The notes below the pieces were generated by a model. It was not told where the DNA came from and ran no database searches. It was given only the letters and a program-made list of their open reading frames with translations. From positions 98,181 to 162,180 of the forward strand of contig NZ_CANLTC010000008.1 of assembly GCF_947493865.1 (NCBI RefSeq): a stretch of DNA of 64,000 bases. The letters are read 5' to 3'. This document shows, one piece after another, positions 56,858 through 64,000 of this stretch. Source of the stretch: an uncultured Halomonas sp. (GTDB taxonomy: Bacteria; Pseudomonadota; Gammaproteobacteria; Pseudomonadales; Halomonadaceae). Numbering within the stretch: the first letter of the stretch is position 1; every line of letters starts with the position of its first letter. A program made the translations under genes and the position numbers.

Positions 56858-57985
56858 ATGGCAGACAAGCCGACCAATGGAGCCGGCCTGCGCGGGCAAA
56901 GCGCCGGTAGTACAGCACTATGTACCGTGGGCAAGGAAGGTTCCGGCCTGACCTATCGCGGCTATGACATTCACGACCTGGCGGATCATGCCCGCTTCGA
57001 GGAAGTGGCCTATCTGTTGCTCAAGGGCAAACTGCCCAATCAGCAGGAACTGAACGATTACGTGGCCAAGCTCAAGGGCCTGCGGGAACTGCCGGAGGCG
57101 CTCAAGCGAGTGCTCGAGGAGATTCCGGCGGATGCCCACCCCATGGACGTGATGCGCACCGGCGCCTCCGTGCTGGGCAATCTCGAAACCGAGAAGAGCT
57201 TCGATGAGCAGCAGGACCAGAGCGATCGCATGCTGGCGGCGTTCCCGGGCATCATCAACTACTGGTACCGTTATTCTCACGATGGCGTGCGCATCGACAC
57301 CGATACCGACGATGAATCCATCGGCGGCCACTTCCTGCATTTGCTGCATGGAAAGCCTGCCTCGGAGCTGCATGCCAAGGTAATGAACGTCTCGCTGATC
57401 CTCTACGCCGAGCACGAGTTCAACGCCTCGACCTTTACCGCCCGCGTGTGCGCCTCGACGCTCTCCGATATTCACAGCTGCGTGACCGGCGCCATCGGCT
57501 CGCTGCGCGGGCCGTTGCATGGCGGTGCCAATGAAGCGGCCATGGACATGATCGAGGACTGGCAGTCGCCGGACGAGGCCGAGCGCGAAATCCTGGGCAA
57601 GCTCGAGCGCAAGGAGAAGATCATGGGCTTCGGCCATGCGGTCTACAAGGATTCCGACCCGCGCAATGCCATGATCAAGAAATGGTCGCAAGAGCTTGCC
57701 AAGGAAGCCGGCGACGATCGGCTCTATCAGGTCTCCGAGCGGGTCGAGGAGGTCATGTGGCGAGAGAAGAAGCTGTTCTGTAACGCCGACTTCTTTCACG
57801 CCAGCGCCTATCACTTCATGGGGATACCCACCAAGCTGTTCACCCCGATCTTCGTCTGCTCACGCCTGAGCGGCTGGTGCGCCCATGTCTTCGAGCAGCG
57901 GGAGAACAACCGCATCATCCGTCCCAATGCGGACTACACCGGACCGGAGAAGCAGGAGTGGTTGCCGATAGATCAACGTGACTGA
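56858..57985 (+). CDS. prpC: 2-methylcitrate synthase
   Basis: 375 residues, shorter than housekeeping citrate synthase, as expected for PrpC. Catalytic residues are His221 in PLHGGANE, His260 in GFGHAVYK and Asp311 in NADFFHASAY. It condenses propionyl-CoA with oxaloacetate. It lies 48 bases after prpB, with a GGAGG ribosome binding site. Confidence 0.94.
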   Translation: MADKPTNGAGLRGQSAGSTALCTVGKEGSGLTYRGYDIHDLADHARFEEVAYLLLKGKLPNQQELNDYVAKLKGLRELPEALKRVLEEIPADAHPMDVMRTGASVLGNLETEKSFDEQQDQSDRMLAAFPGIINYWYRYSHDGVRIDTDTDDESIGGHFLHLLHGKPASELHAKVMNVSLILYAEHEFNASTFTARVCASTLSDIHSCVTGAIGSLRGPLHGGANEAAMDMIEDWQSPDEAEREILGKLERKEKIMGFGHAVYKDSDPRNAMIKKWSQELAKEAGDDRLYQVSERVEEVMWREKKLFCNADFFHASAYHFMGIPTKLFTPIFVCSRLSGWCAHVFEQRENNRIIRPNADYTGPEKQEWLPIDQRD

Positions 57986-58005
57986 GTCCGAATCAGAATA
58001 AATCC

Positions 58006-58034
58006 ATGGCCGTGGCGCACGCTACGGCCATTTT
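58006..58034 (+). terminator. Hairpin with T4 between prpC and acnD
   Basis: ATGGCCGT and ACGGCCAT pair over 8 bp, extended inside by GC pairs, and TTTT follows at once. In the middle of an operon it may cause partial termination, lowering acnD-prpF-prpD relative to prpBC. Confidence 0.65.
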
Positions 58035-58076
58035 CGATCTAAAAACGATCCGATGAATGGATGGATGCCCGTCTTG

Positions 58077-60701
58077 ATGAATACCGACTACCGCAAACGC
58101 CTGCCCGGCACCGACCTTGATTACTTCGACACCCGCGAGGCAATCGAGGCGATCCAACCTGGCGCCTACGCCAAACTACCTTATACCTCCCGAGTACTCG
58201 CGGAGCAGCTGGTGCGTCGCTGCGATCCGGCGATGCTGACCGATTCCCTCAAGCAGCTGATCGAGCGCAGGCGCGATCTGGATTTTCCCTGGTACCCGGC
58301 CCGGGTCGTGTGCCATGACATCCTGGGGCAGACCGCCCTGGTGGACCTCGCCGGCCTGCGCGACGCCATTGCCGAGAGAGGGGGCGACCCGGCCAAGGTC
58401 AACCCGGTGGTGCCGACCCAGTTGATCGTCGATCACTCTCTGGCGGTTGAGCACGCCGGTTTCGAGCTGGATGCATTCGATGCCAACCGTACCATCGAAG
58501 ATCGCCGCAACGAGGATCGTTTCCACTTCATCGACTGGACCAAGACCGCCTTCAAGAACGTGGACGTGATCCCGGCGGGCAACGGCATCATGCACCAGAT
58601 CAATCTGGAGAAGATGTCGCCGGTGATACAGGTGCAGCCGGATGAGAGCGGGCGGTGCGTGGCCTTTCCCGATACCTGCGTGGGCACCGACAGCCATACG
58701 CCCCACATCGACTGTCTGGGGGTGATTGCCATCGGCGTCGGCGGGCTGGAGGCGGAAACCGTGATGCTGGGCCGGCCGTCCATGATGCGCCTGCCGGATA
58801 TAGTCGGCGTCAAGCTGACAGGCAAGCGGCCGCCAGGCATCACGGCTACCGATATCGTGCTGGCGATTACCGAATTCCTGCGTAATCAGAAGGTGGTTTC
58901 CGCCTATCTGGAGTTCTTCGGCGAGGGCGCGGCGGATCTCACCATCGGTGACCGGGCGACCATTTCCAACATGACCCCGGAATTCGGCGCGTCCGCCGGC
59001 ATGTTCTATATCGATGAGCAGACCATCGACTACCTGAAGCTGACCGGTCGCGAGCCGGAACAGGTTGCTTTGGTGGAGCAGTATGCCAAGGAGACCGGCC
59101 TGTGGGCGGATTCCCTGAAAGACGTGGAATACGAGCGGGTGCTGGAGTTCGATCTGTCCAGCGTGGTGCGCAACCTGGCCGGGCCTTCCAATCCCCATCG
59201 CCGGGTGGCGACCGCGGATCTGCAGGAGCGCGGCATCGCGATGGATCTGGACAAGGCGCTGGCGGAAGAGAAGGAGGGCAGGATGCCGGATGGCGCGGTG
59301 ATCATCGCCGCCATCACCTCCTGCACCAATACCTCGAACCCGCGCAACGTCGTGGCCGCCGGCCTGCTGGCGAAGAAGGCCAACGAGCTGGGCCTGATCC
59401 GCAAGCCCTGGGTGAAATCCTCATTTGCGCCGGGGTCCAAGGTGGCGCGTCTTTATTTGGAAGACGCCGGCCTGCTGCCGGAACTCGAGAAGCTCGGCTT
59501 CGGCATCGTCGCCTACGCCTGCACCACCTGCAACGGCATGAGCGGTGCGCTGGACCCGACGATTCAGCAGGAGATCATCGATCGCGACCTGTATGCCACG
59601 GCGGTGCTCTCGGGCAATCGCAACTTCGATGGTCGCATACACCCCTACGCCAAACAGGCCTTCCTGGCCTCGCCGCCGCTGGTGGTCGCCTATGCGATCG
59701 CCGGCACCGTGCGCTTCGACATCGAGCAAGATGTGCTCGGCACGGATCAACAAGGCAATCCGATTACCCTGAAGGATATCTGGCCCTCGGACGAGGAGAT
59801 CGACGCCATCGTCAAGGCAAGCGTCAAGCCGGAGCAGTTCCGCCAGGTCTACATTCCCATGTTCGATCTGGGCAAGGTGGAGGAGGCGGAAAGCCCGCTG
59901 TACGACTGGCGCGAGATGAGCACCTACATTCGTCGCCCGCCGTATTGGGAGGGCGCATTGGCGGCGCAGCGCACCATGAAGGGCATGCGTCCGTTGGCAA
60001 TACTGCCGGACAACATCACCACGGACCATCTGTCGCCGTCGAATGCCATCATGATGGACAGTGCCGCCGGTGAATACTTGCACAAGATGGGCCTGCCGGA
60101 AGAAGACTTCAATTCCTACGCCACCCATCGCGGCGATCACCTGACCGCTCAGCGCGCCACCTTTGCCAACCCCAAGCTGATGAACGAAATGGTGCGGGAC
60201 GAAGACGGCAACATAATCCAGGGCTCACTAGCCCGGGTGGAGCCGGAAGGCAAGACGATACGCATGTGGGAAGCGATCGAGACCTACATGCAGCGCAAGC
60301 AGCCGCTCATTATTGTAGCCGGCGCCGACTACGGCCAGGGTTCTTCCCGAGACTGGGCGGCCAAGGGCGTGCGGCTGGCCGGGGTGGAGGTCATCGTCGC
60401 CGAGGGCTTCGAGCGCATTCACCGCACCAATCTGGTGGGCATGGGCGTGCTGCCCCTGGAGTTTCAGCCGGGCACGACCCGAAAGACACTCGAGCTGGAC
60501 GGTACGGAAACGTTTGATGTGACCGGCGATTTTACCCCACGGGCCACCATGACCCTGGTGATCCATCGCCGCAATGGCGAGAGCCTTGAGGTGCCGGTGA
60601 TCTGTCGTCTCGATACTCAGGAAGAAGTCTCGATCTACTCCGCGGGCGGCGTGCTGCAGCGCTTTGCCCAGGATTTCCTCGAAGCCGAAGAGGTGGCCTG
60701 A
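58077..60701 (+). CDS. acnD: Fe/S-dependent 2-methylcitrate dehydratase AcnD
   Basis: 874 residues from the ATG at 58077 (MNTDYRKRLPGTDLDYFDTRE, the usual start); an upstream in-frame ATG at 58053 adds eight residues of no homology. The 4Fe-4S cluster ligands are Cys416 in SCTNTSNPRN and Cys482 and Cys485 in ACTTCNGMSG. It dehydrates 2-methylcitrate to 2-methyl-trans-aconitate and needs PrpF, the next gene. The ribosome binding site is weak. Confidence 0.95.
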   Translation: MNTDYRKRLPGTDLDYFDTREAIEAIQPGAYAKLPYTSRVLAEQLVRRCDPAMLTDSLKQLIERRRDLDFPWYPARVVCHDILGQTALVDLAGLRDAIAERGGDPAKVNPVVPTQLIVDHSLAVEHAGFELDAFDANRTIEDRRNEDRFHFIDWTKTAFKNVDVIPAGNGIMHQINLEKMSPVIQVQPDESGRCVAFPDTCVGTDSHTPHIDCLGVIAIGVGGLEAETVMLGRPSMMRLPDIVGVKLTGKRPPGITATDIVLAITEFLRNQKVVSAYLEFFGEGAADLTIGDRATISNMTPEFGASAGMFYIDEQTIDYLKLTGREPEQVALVEQYAKETGLWADSLKDVEYERVLEFDLSSVVRNLAGPSNPHRRVATADLQERGIAMDLDKALAEEKEGRMPDGAVIIAAITSCTNTSNPRNVVAAGLLAKKANELGLIRKPWVKSSFAPGSKVARLYLEDAGLLPELEKLGFGIVAYACTTCNGMSGALDPTIQQEIIDRDLYATAVLSGNRNFDGRIHPYAKQAFLASPPLVVAYAIAGTVRFDIEQDVLGTDQQGNPITLKDIWPSDEEIDAIVKASVKPEQFRQVYIPMFDLGKVEEAESPLYDWREMSTYIRRPPYWEGALAAQRTMKGMRPLAILPDNITTDHLSPSNAIMMDSAAGEYLHKMGLPEEDFNSYATHRGDHLTAQRATFANPKLMNEMVRDEDGNIIQGSLARVEPEGKTIRMWEAIETYMQRKQPLIIVAGADYGQGSSRDWAAKGVRLAGVEVIVAEGFERIHRTNLVGMGVLPLEFQPGTTRKTLELDGTETFDVTGDFTPRATMTLVIHRRNGESLEVPVICRLDTQEEVSIYSAGGVLQRFAQDFLEAEEVA

Positions 60702-60702
60702 C

Positions 60703-61893
60703 ATGAGCCAGATTCCTCAGGTTCGAATCCCCGCCACCTACATGCGGGGCGGGACCAGCAAGGGGGTGTTCTTTCGCCTCGATGATCTGCCGGAAGCCGC
60801 CCAACATCCCGGCCCGGCGCGGGATGCGTTGCTGCTGAGAGTGATCGGCAGTCCCGACCCGTACCAGAAGCAGATCGACGGCATGGGTGGCGCGACGTCG
60901 AGCACCAGCAAGACGGTGATCCTGTCGAAAAGCGACTCGCCGGATCACGACGTGGACTATCTGTTCGGTCAGGTCTCCATCGACAAGCCCTTCGTCGACT
61001 GGAGCGGCAACTGCGGCAATCTTTCCGCGGCGGTCGGTCCTTTCGCCATCGAAAGCGGTCTGATCGAGGCCGAGCGCATTCCCGACAATGGCGTCGCCAC
61101 GGTGCGTATCTGGCAGGCCAATATCGGCAAGACCATCGTCTCCCGGGTGCCGATGACCGATGGCAAGGTGCAGGAAACCGGCGACTTCGAGCTCGATGGC
61201 GTAACGTTCCCCGCCGCGGAAGTCGCGGTTGAGTTCACCGACCCGGCGGATGGCGACGGCACCATGTTCCCCACCGGCCACGTGGTCGACGATCTCGAGG
61301 TCCCGGAAGAGGTGGTGGCTGGCGGCGTACTCAAGGCCACCTTGATCAACGCCGGCATTCCGACCATCTTCATCAACGCCGCCGATATCGGCTATACCGG
61401 CACCGAGTTGCAGGAAGCGATCAATAGCGATACCCGAGCGCTTGCACGGTTCGAAGCCATTCGTGCCCAGGGGGCGCTGCGTATGGGCCTGATCGATCAC
61501 ATCGACCAGGCTGCCAACCGCCAGCACACCCCCAAGGTCGCCTTTGTCGCGCCCCCGGCGGACTATCTCTCGTCCAGCGGCAAGCAGGTGGGGGCGGGTA
61601 AGATCGATCTGCTGGTGCGGGCGCTGTCCATGGGCAAGCTGCATCACGCCATGATGGGCACCGCGGCGGTGGCGATCAGCGTGGCGGCGGCGGTGCCGGG
61701 TACCCTGGTCAATCTTGCCGCCGGTGGGGGAGAGCGCACGTCCGTGAGCTTTGGTCACCCTTCCGGCACCTTGCAGGTGGGTGCCGAGGTGAGCCAGGTG
61801 AATGACCAATGGATTGCGACCAAGGCCATCATGAGCCGCAGCGCGCGGATATTGATGGAGGGGTGGGTGCGTGTGCCCGGCGATAGCTTTTAA
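60703..61893 (+). CDS. prpF: 2-methylaconitate cis-trans isomerase PrpF
   Basis: 396 residues from the ATG at 60703, which overlaps the acnD stop region by two bases past it. PrpF hallmarks are IPATYMRGGTSKGVFF at the N-terminus, DGMGGATSSTSKT, and DWSGNCGNLSAAVGPFAI, with a diaminopimelate epimerase-like fold. It converts the trans product of AcnD to the cis form used next in the cycle. Confidence 0.95.
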   Translation: MSQIPQVRIPATYMRGGTSKGVFFRLDDLPEAAQHPGPARDALLLRVIGSPDPYQKQIDGMGGATSSTSKTVILSKSDSPDHDVDYLFGQVSIDKPFVDWSGNCGNLSAAVGPFAIESGLIEAERIPDNGVATVRIWQANIGKTIVSRVPMTDGKVQETGDFELDGVTFPAAEVAVEFTDPADGDGTMFPTGHVVDDLEVPEEVVAGGVLKATLINAGIPTIFINAADIGYTGTELQEAINSDTRALARFEAIRAQGALRMGLIDHIDQAANRQHTPKVAFVAPPADYLSSSGKQVGAGKIDLLVRALSMGKLHHAMMGTAAVAISVAAAVPGTLVNLAAGGGERTSVSFGHPSGTLQVGAEVSQVNDQWIATKAIMSRSARILMEGWVRVPGDSF

Positions 61894-62035
61894 GAAACCA
61901 CTGTATAAATGCCTGTTCGGACGAATCGCTGCGTTGCGCGGTACTCAAAAACTCGCCTAACACCCAGTTATGTCTCGTTTTTTGTGTTCCGTGCGCCTTG
62001 CGCTTCATTCCGCTCGGCAATTTATCCAGCGTTTC
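61894..62035. repeat. 142-bp imperfect palindrome between prpF and prpD (MITE- or REP-like)
   Basis: The left end GAAACCACTGTATAAATGC and the right end, read on the other strand as GAAACGCTGGATAAATTGC, are clear inverted repeats. Both arms remain related inward for about 65 bases (GCGCGGTACTCAAAAACTCG against GCGCACGGAACACAAAAAACG). Only ~20 bases lie in the centre. The element begins right after the prpF stop. It carries no gene. It is probably a mobile miniature element or an intergenic repeat that folds in the mRNA. Confidence 0.7.
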
Positions 62036-62094
62036 TCTAGATGAGCTAGGCTTTGGGAAGCAGGCGTTTTGTTTTATCGCAAGGAGAAAGCGCA

Positions 62095-63579
62095 ATGAGT
62101 GCCAACGTGGAAGCCAATGTTCGTCCGGATTACGACGAAGAGCTGCAGAAGATTGCCGATTATGTGCTCGACTACAAGATCAAGAGCTCGGAGGCGCTGG
62201 ATACCGCCCGCAACTGCCTGATGGATACCCTGGGCTGCGGTCTTCTGGCGCTGCGCTTTCCCGAATGCACCAAGCACCTGGGGCCGCTGGTCGAGGGAAC
62301 CGTCGTGCCCCATGGTGCCCGCGTGCCCGGCACGTCCTTTCGCCTCGATCCGGTCAAGGCGGCCTGGGATATCGGCTGCATCATCCGTTGGCTGGACTAC
62401 AACGATACCTGGCTGGCCGCCGAATGGGGGCACCCCTCGGATAACCTGGGTGGCATCCTGGCCGTCGCCGATCACCTGTCCCAAAAGCGCCTGGCCGTGG
62501 GTAAGTCGCCGCTGACCATGCGCGATGTGCTCGAAGCCATGATCATGGCTCACGAGATTCAAGGCGTGATAGCCCTCGAGAACTCATTCAACCGCGTGGG
62601 GCTCGATCACGTGGTGCTGGTCAAGGTGGCCACCACCGCCGTGGTCGCCAAGTTGATGGGGGGCGATCGCGAGCAAGTGCTGGCGGCCCTGTCTCATGCC
62701 TGGGTCGACGGCCAGAGCCTGCGTACCTATCGCCATGCGCCCAACGCCGGCTCGCGCAAGTCCTGGGCCGCGGGTGATGCCACCTCCCGCGGCGTACGGC
62801 TGGCGGACATCGCGCTTAAAGACGAAATGGGCATCCCCGGTGCGCTGGCTGCGCCGCAATGGGGGTTCTACGATGTGCTGTTTACCAAGTCCAACAAGGA
62901 TCAGCAGATCAAATCCGAAGACAAGCGCCGATTCAGTTTTTCGCAGGACTACGGCACCTATGTGATGGAAAACATTCTGTTCAAGATTTCCTTCCCCGCC
63001 GAATTCCATTCCCAGACCGCCTGTGAAGCAGCGGTAAAGCTGCACCCTCAGGTCAAGGACCGTCTCAATGACATCGACAAGATCGTCATCACTACCCATG
63101 AATCGGCGATTCGCATCATTTCAAAAGTCGGCGAGCTGGCCAACCCGGCGGATCGGGATCACTGCCTGCAGTACATGACCGCCGTACCTTTGATTTTCGG
63201 CAACCTCGTTGCCGAGCACTACGAAGACAGTTTCCATGCGGCCAACCCGATCATCGATGAGTTGCGCGAGAAAATGGAAGTGGTCGAGGATGAGCGCTAT
63301 ACCCGGGAGTACCTGGAGGACGACAAGCGCTCCATCGCCAATGCGGTACAGGTCTTTTTCAAGGATGGTAGCAAGACCGAGCAAGTGGTCGTCGAATATC
63401 CAGTCGGCCACCGGCGCCGTCGAAAGGAAGGTATTCCTCTTTTGGAAGAGAAGTTCAAGGCCAATCTGGCAACACGCTTTCCGGCAGGCCGTAGCCAGAA
63501 GATCTTCGATCTCTGCAAGCAGCAGAAAGCGCTCGAAGGTACGCCGGCCAATGAATTCATGGATCTTTTCGTCATCTGA
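62095..63579 (+). CDS. prpD: 2-methylcitrate dehydratase PrpD
   Basis: 494 residues from the ATG at 62095 (AAGGAG eight bases upstream). The MmgE/PrpD fold is clear: [71 protein letters not shown] and GVRLADIAL. PrpD also dehydrates 2-methylcitrate without an iron-sulfur cluster, so the operon holds two routes for the same step, AcnD-PrpF and PrpD. Separate control is possible because of the repeat before it. Confidence 0.95.
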   Translation: MSANVEANVRPDYDEELQKIADYVLDYKIKSSEALDTARNCLMDTLGCGLLALRFPECTKHLGPLVEGTVVPHGARVPGTSFRLDPVKAAWDIGCIIRWLDYNDTWLAAEWGHPSDNLGGILAVADHLSQKRLAVGKSPLTMRDVLEAMIMAHEIQGVIALENSFNRVGLDHVVLVKVATTAVVAKLMGGDREQVLAALSHAWVDGQSLRTYRHAPNAGSRKSWAAGDATSRGVRLADIALKDEMGIPGALAAPQWGFYDVLFTKSNKDQQIKSEDKRRFSFSQDYGTYVMENILFKISFPAEFHSQTACEAAVKLHPQVKDRLNDIDKIVITTHESAIRIISKVGELANPADRDHCLQYMTAVPLIFGNLVAEHYEDSFHAANPIIDELREKMEVVEDERYTREYLEDDKRSIANAVQVFFKDGSKTEQVVVEYPVGHRRRRKEGIPLLEEKFKANLATRFPAGRSQKIFDLCKQQKALEGTPANEFMDLFVI

Positions 63580-63592
63580 GACAAGCTTTGCG

Positions 63593-63620
63593 CGAGCGGA
63601 CCCGGGGGCCGCTCGATTTA
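63593..63620 (+). terminator. Candidate terminator of the prp operon
   Basis: CGAGCGG and CCGCTCG pair over 7 bp with a 9-base loop, followed by the weakly T-rich ATTTA. The T tract is poor. It lies 14 bases after prpD. Confidence 0.5.
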
Positions 63621-63703
63621 CATCGATCGAGTGTCTTTTCTGACGCGAAAATAATCTTGGCGCCATTCCATTTCATGAACTAGAATTTTTTCTCGGCGAG
63701 GGC

Positions 63704-63732
63704 TTGCCAGGCCCGGCCGGAATCCGTAAAGT
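63704..63732 (+). promoter_or_regulatory. rRNA operon promoter
   Basis: TTGCCA (63704-63709), a 17-base spacer and TAAAGT (63727-63732), followed by a GC-containing discriminator. An AT-rich stretch GAATTTTTT upstream (63682-63690) may act as an UP element. It lies ~200 bases before 16S. Confidence 0.65.
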
Positions 63733-63780
63733 ACGCATCCGCTGCTGCCGACGAGGGGTCACCCGAGAGGCGTCAGCACC

Positions 63781-63792
63781 GCTCTTTAACAA
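63781..63792 (+). promoter_or_regulatory. boxA antitermination element of the rrn leader
   Basis: GCTCTTTAACAA matches the E. coli rrn boxA, which binds NusB-NusE for rRNA antitermination. A stem just before it (GCTGCCGACG with CGTCAGC, 63741-63777) occupies the place of boxB. Confidence 0.85.
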
Positions 63793-63932
63793 TTGATCAG
63801 GTAATTCATGTGGGCGCTTGTGAGCGATCGGATGCACGTCATTTAGATCGAGGCAAGCGACTCGTCAAGAGACGTTGTGACCTTGAGCAGGATTGTTCTG
63901 CCTCCCTTAGGGGAAAAGGAACGCATTGATTG

Positions 63933-64000
63933 AAACTGAAGAGTTTGATCATGGCTCAGATTGAACGCTGGCGGCAGGCCTAACACATGCAAGTCGAGCG
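63933..64000 (+). rRNA. rrs: 16S ribosomal RNA, 5' end only
   Basis: AAACTGAAGAGTTTGATCAT and the following TGGCTCAGATTGAACGCTGG, ending in AACACATGCAAGTCGAGCG, match the conserved start of bacterial 16S and are of the gammaproteobacterial type. The gene continues past the window. The mature 5' end is set by alignment with E. coli. Confidence 0.97.

Noticed and set aside
61829..62095. An 88-codon minus-strand frame across the prpF-prpD gap
   Set aside because: It is a by-product of the palindromic repeat and the prpF 3' end, with no family features.

Overview
The window is chromosomal DNA of a GC-rich gammaproteobacterium, most probably a member of Halomonadaceae (Halomonas or a close relative). 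Support for this is two tandem BCCT-type compatible-solute transporters, the dnaX-ybaB-recR and rnd-ycgL-ycgN blocks, a methylcitrate operon of the acnD/prpF type, and a gammaproteobacterial 16S rRNA 5' end in the last 68 bases. No lineage-specific marker was searched, so the family assignment is an inference.

Layout. 1-2412 (minus): an unrecognised helical protein that runs off the left edge, preceded by an ATP-grasp enzyme. About 2697-2812: 4.5S SRP RNA (ffs). 2861-3691: pirin. 3931-6566: a cNMP/CBS/nucleotidyltransferase sensor overlapping a DEDDh exonuclease. 6635-10055 (minus): two BCCT carriers. 10440-15432: DNA and RNA housekeeping genes dnaX, ybaB, recR, rnd, ycgL, ycgN. 15453-17510 (minus): oligopeptidase B. 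17559-20581: a membrane protein, a VWA protein and a class II glutamine amidotransferase. 20749-28522: fadD, hrpA, a KAS III and mlaA. 28536-30219: an RssB/RssC-like partner-switching pair. 30307-31494: Bcr/CflA efflux. 31535-36104: PHO box and pstSCAB. 36085-39154: MFS carrier, a remnant of 4-hydroxyphenylpyruvate dioxygenase, arsR, acr3 and a likely operator. 39225-40654: fetAB-like exporter. 40706-48079: acyl-CoA metabolism (thiolase, acyl-CoA synthetase, SDR, acyl-CoA dehydrogenase) with a LysE/AraC pair. 48202-51603: AI-2E/PerM protein, thioredoxin, cysB, cysH. 51703-54959 (minus): pabB with an iron-type ABC permease and ATPase. 55067-63579: GntR regulator and prpB-prpC-acnD-prpF-prpD. 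63704-64000: rRNA promoter, leader and start of 16S.

How it fits together. Much of the window is carbon and nutrient management. FadD and the acyl-CoA dehydrogenase both carry PsrA-like CAAAC-N4-GTTTG boxes, which suggests shared fatty-acid control. The propionyl-CoA made from odd-chain or branched acids would be burnt by the methylcitrate operon, whose GntR gene is flanked by two identical 12-base palindromes, each set against a promoter. The pst genes carry a near-consensus PHO box but lack phoU here. The arsenic genes sit where pst meets a broken dioxygenase gene, which looks like an insertion or rearrangement scar.

Most of the window is ordinary, well-conserved chromosome. The least explained parts are the left-edge gene pair, the CBS/nucleotidyltransferase-exonuclease pair, the partner switch with a receiver domain that has lost its phosphorylation residues, and a 142-bp imperfect palindrome between prpF and prpD. 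I saw no CRISPR array, prophage, transposase gene or tRNA.
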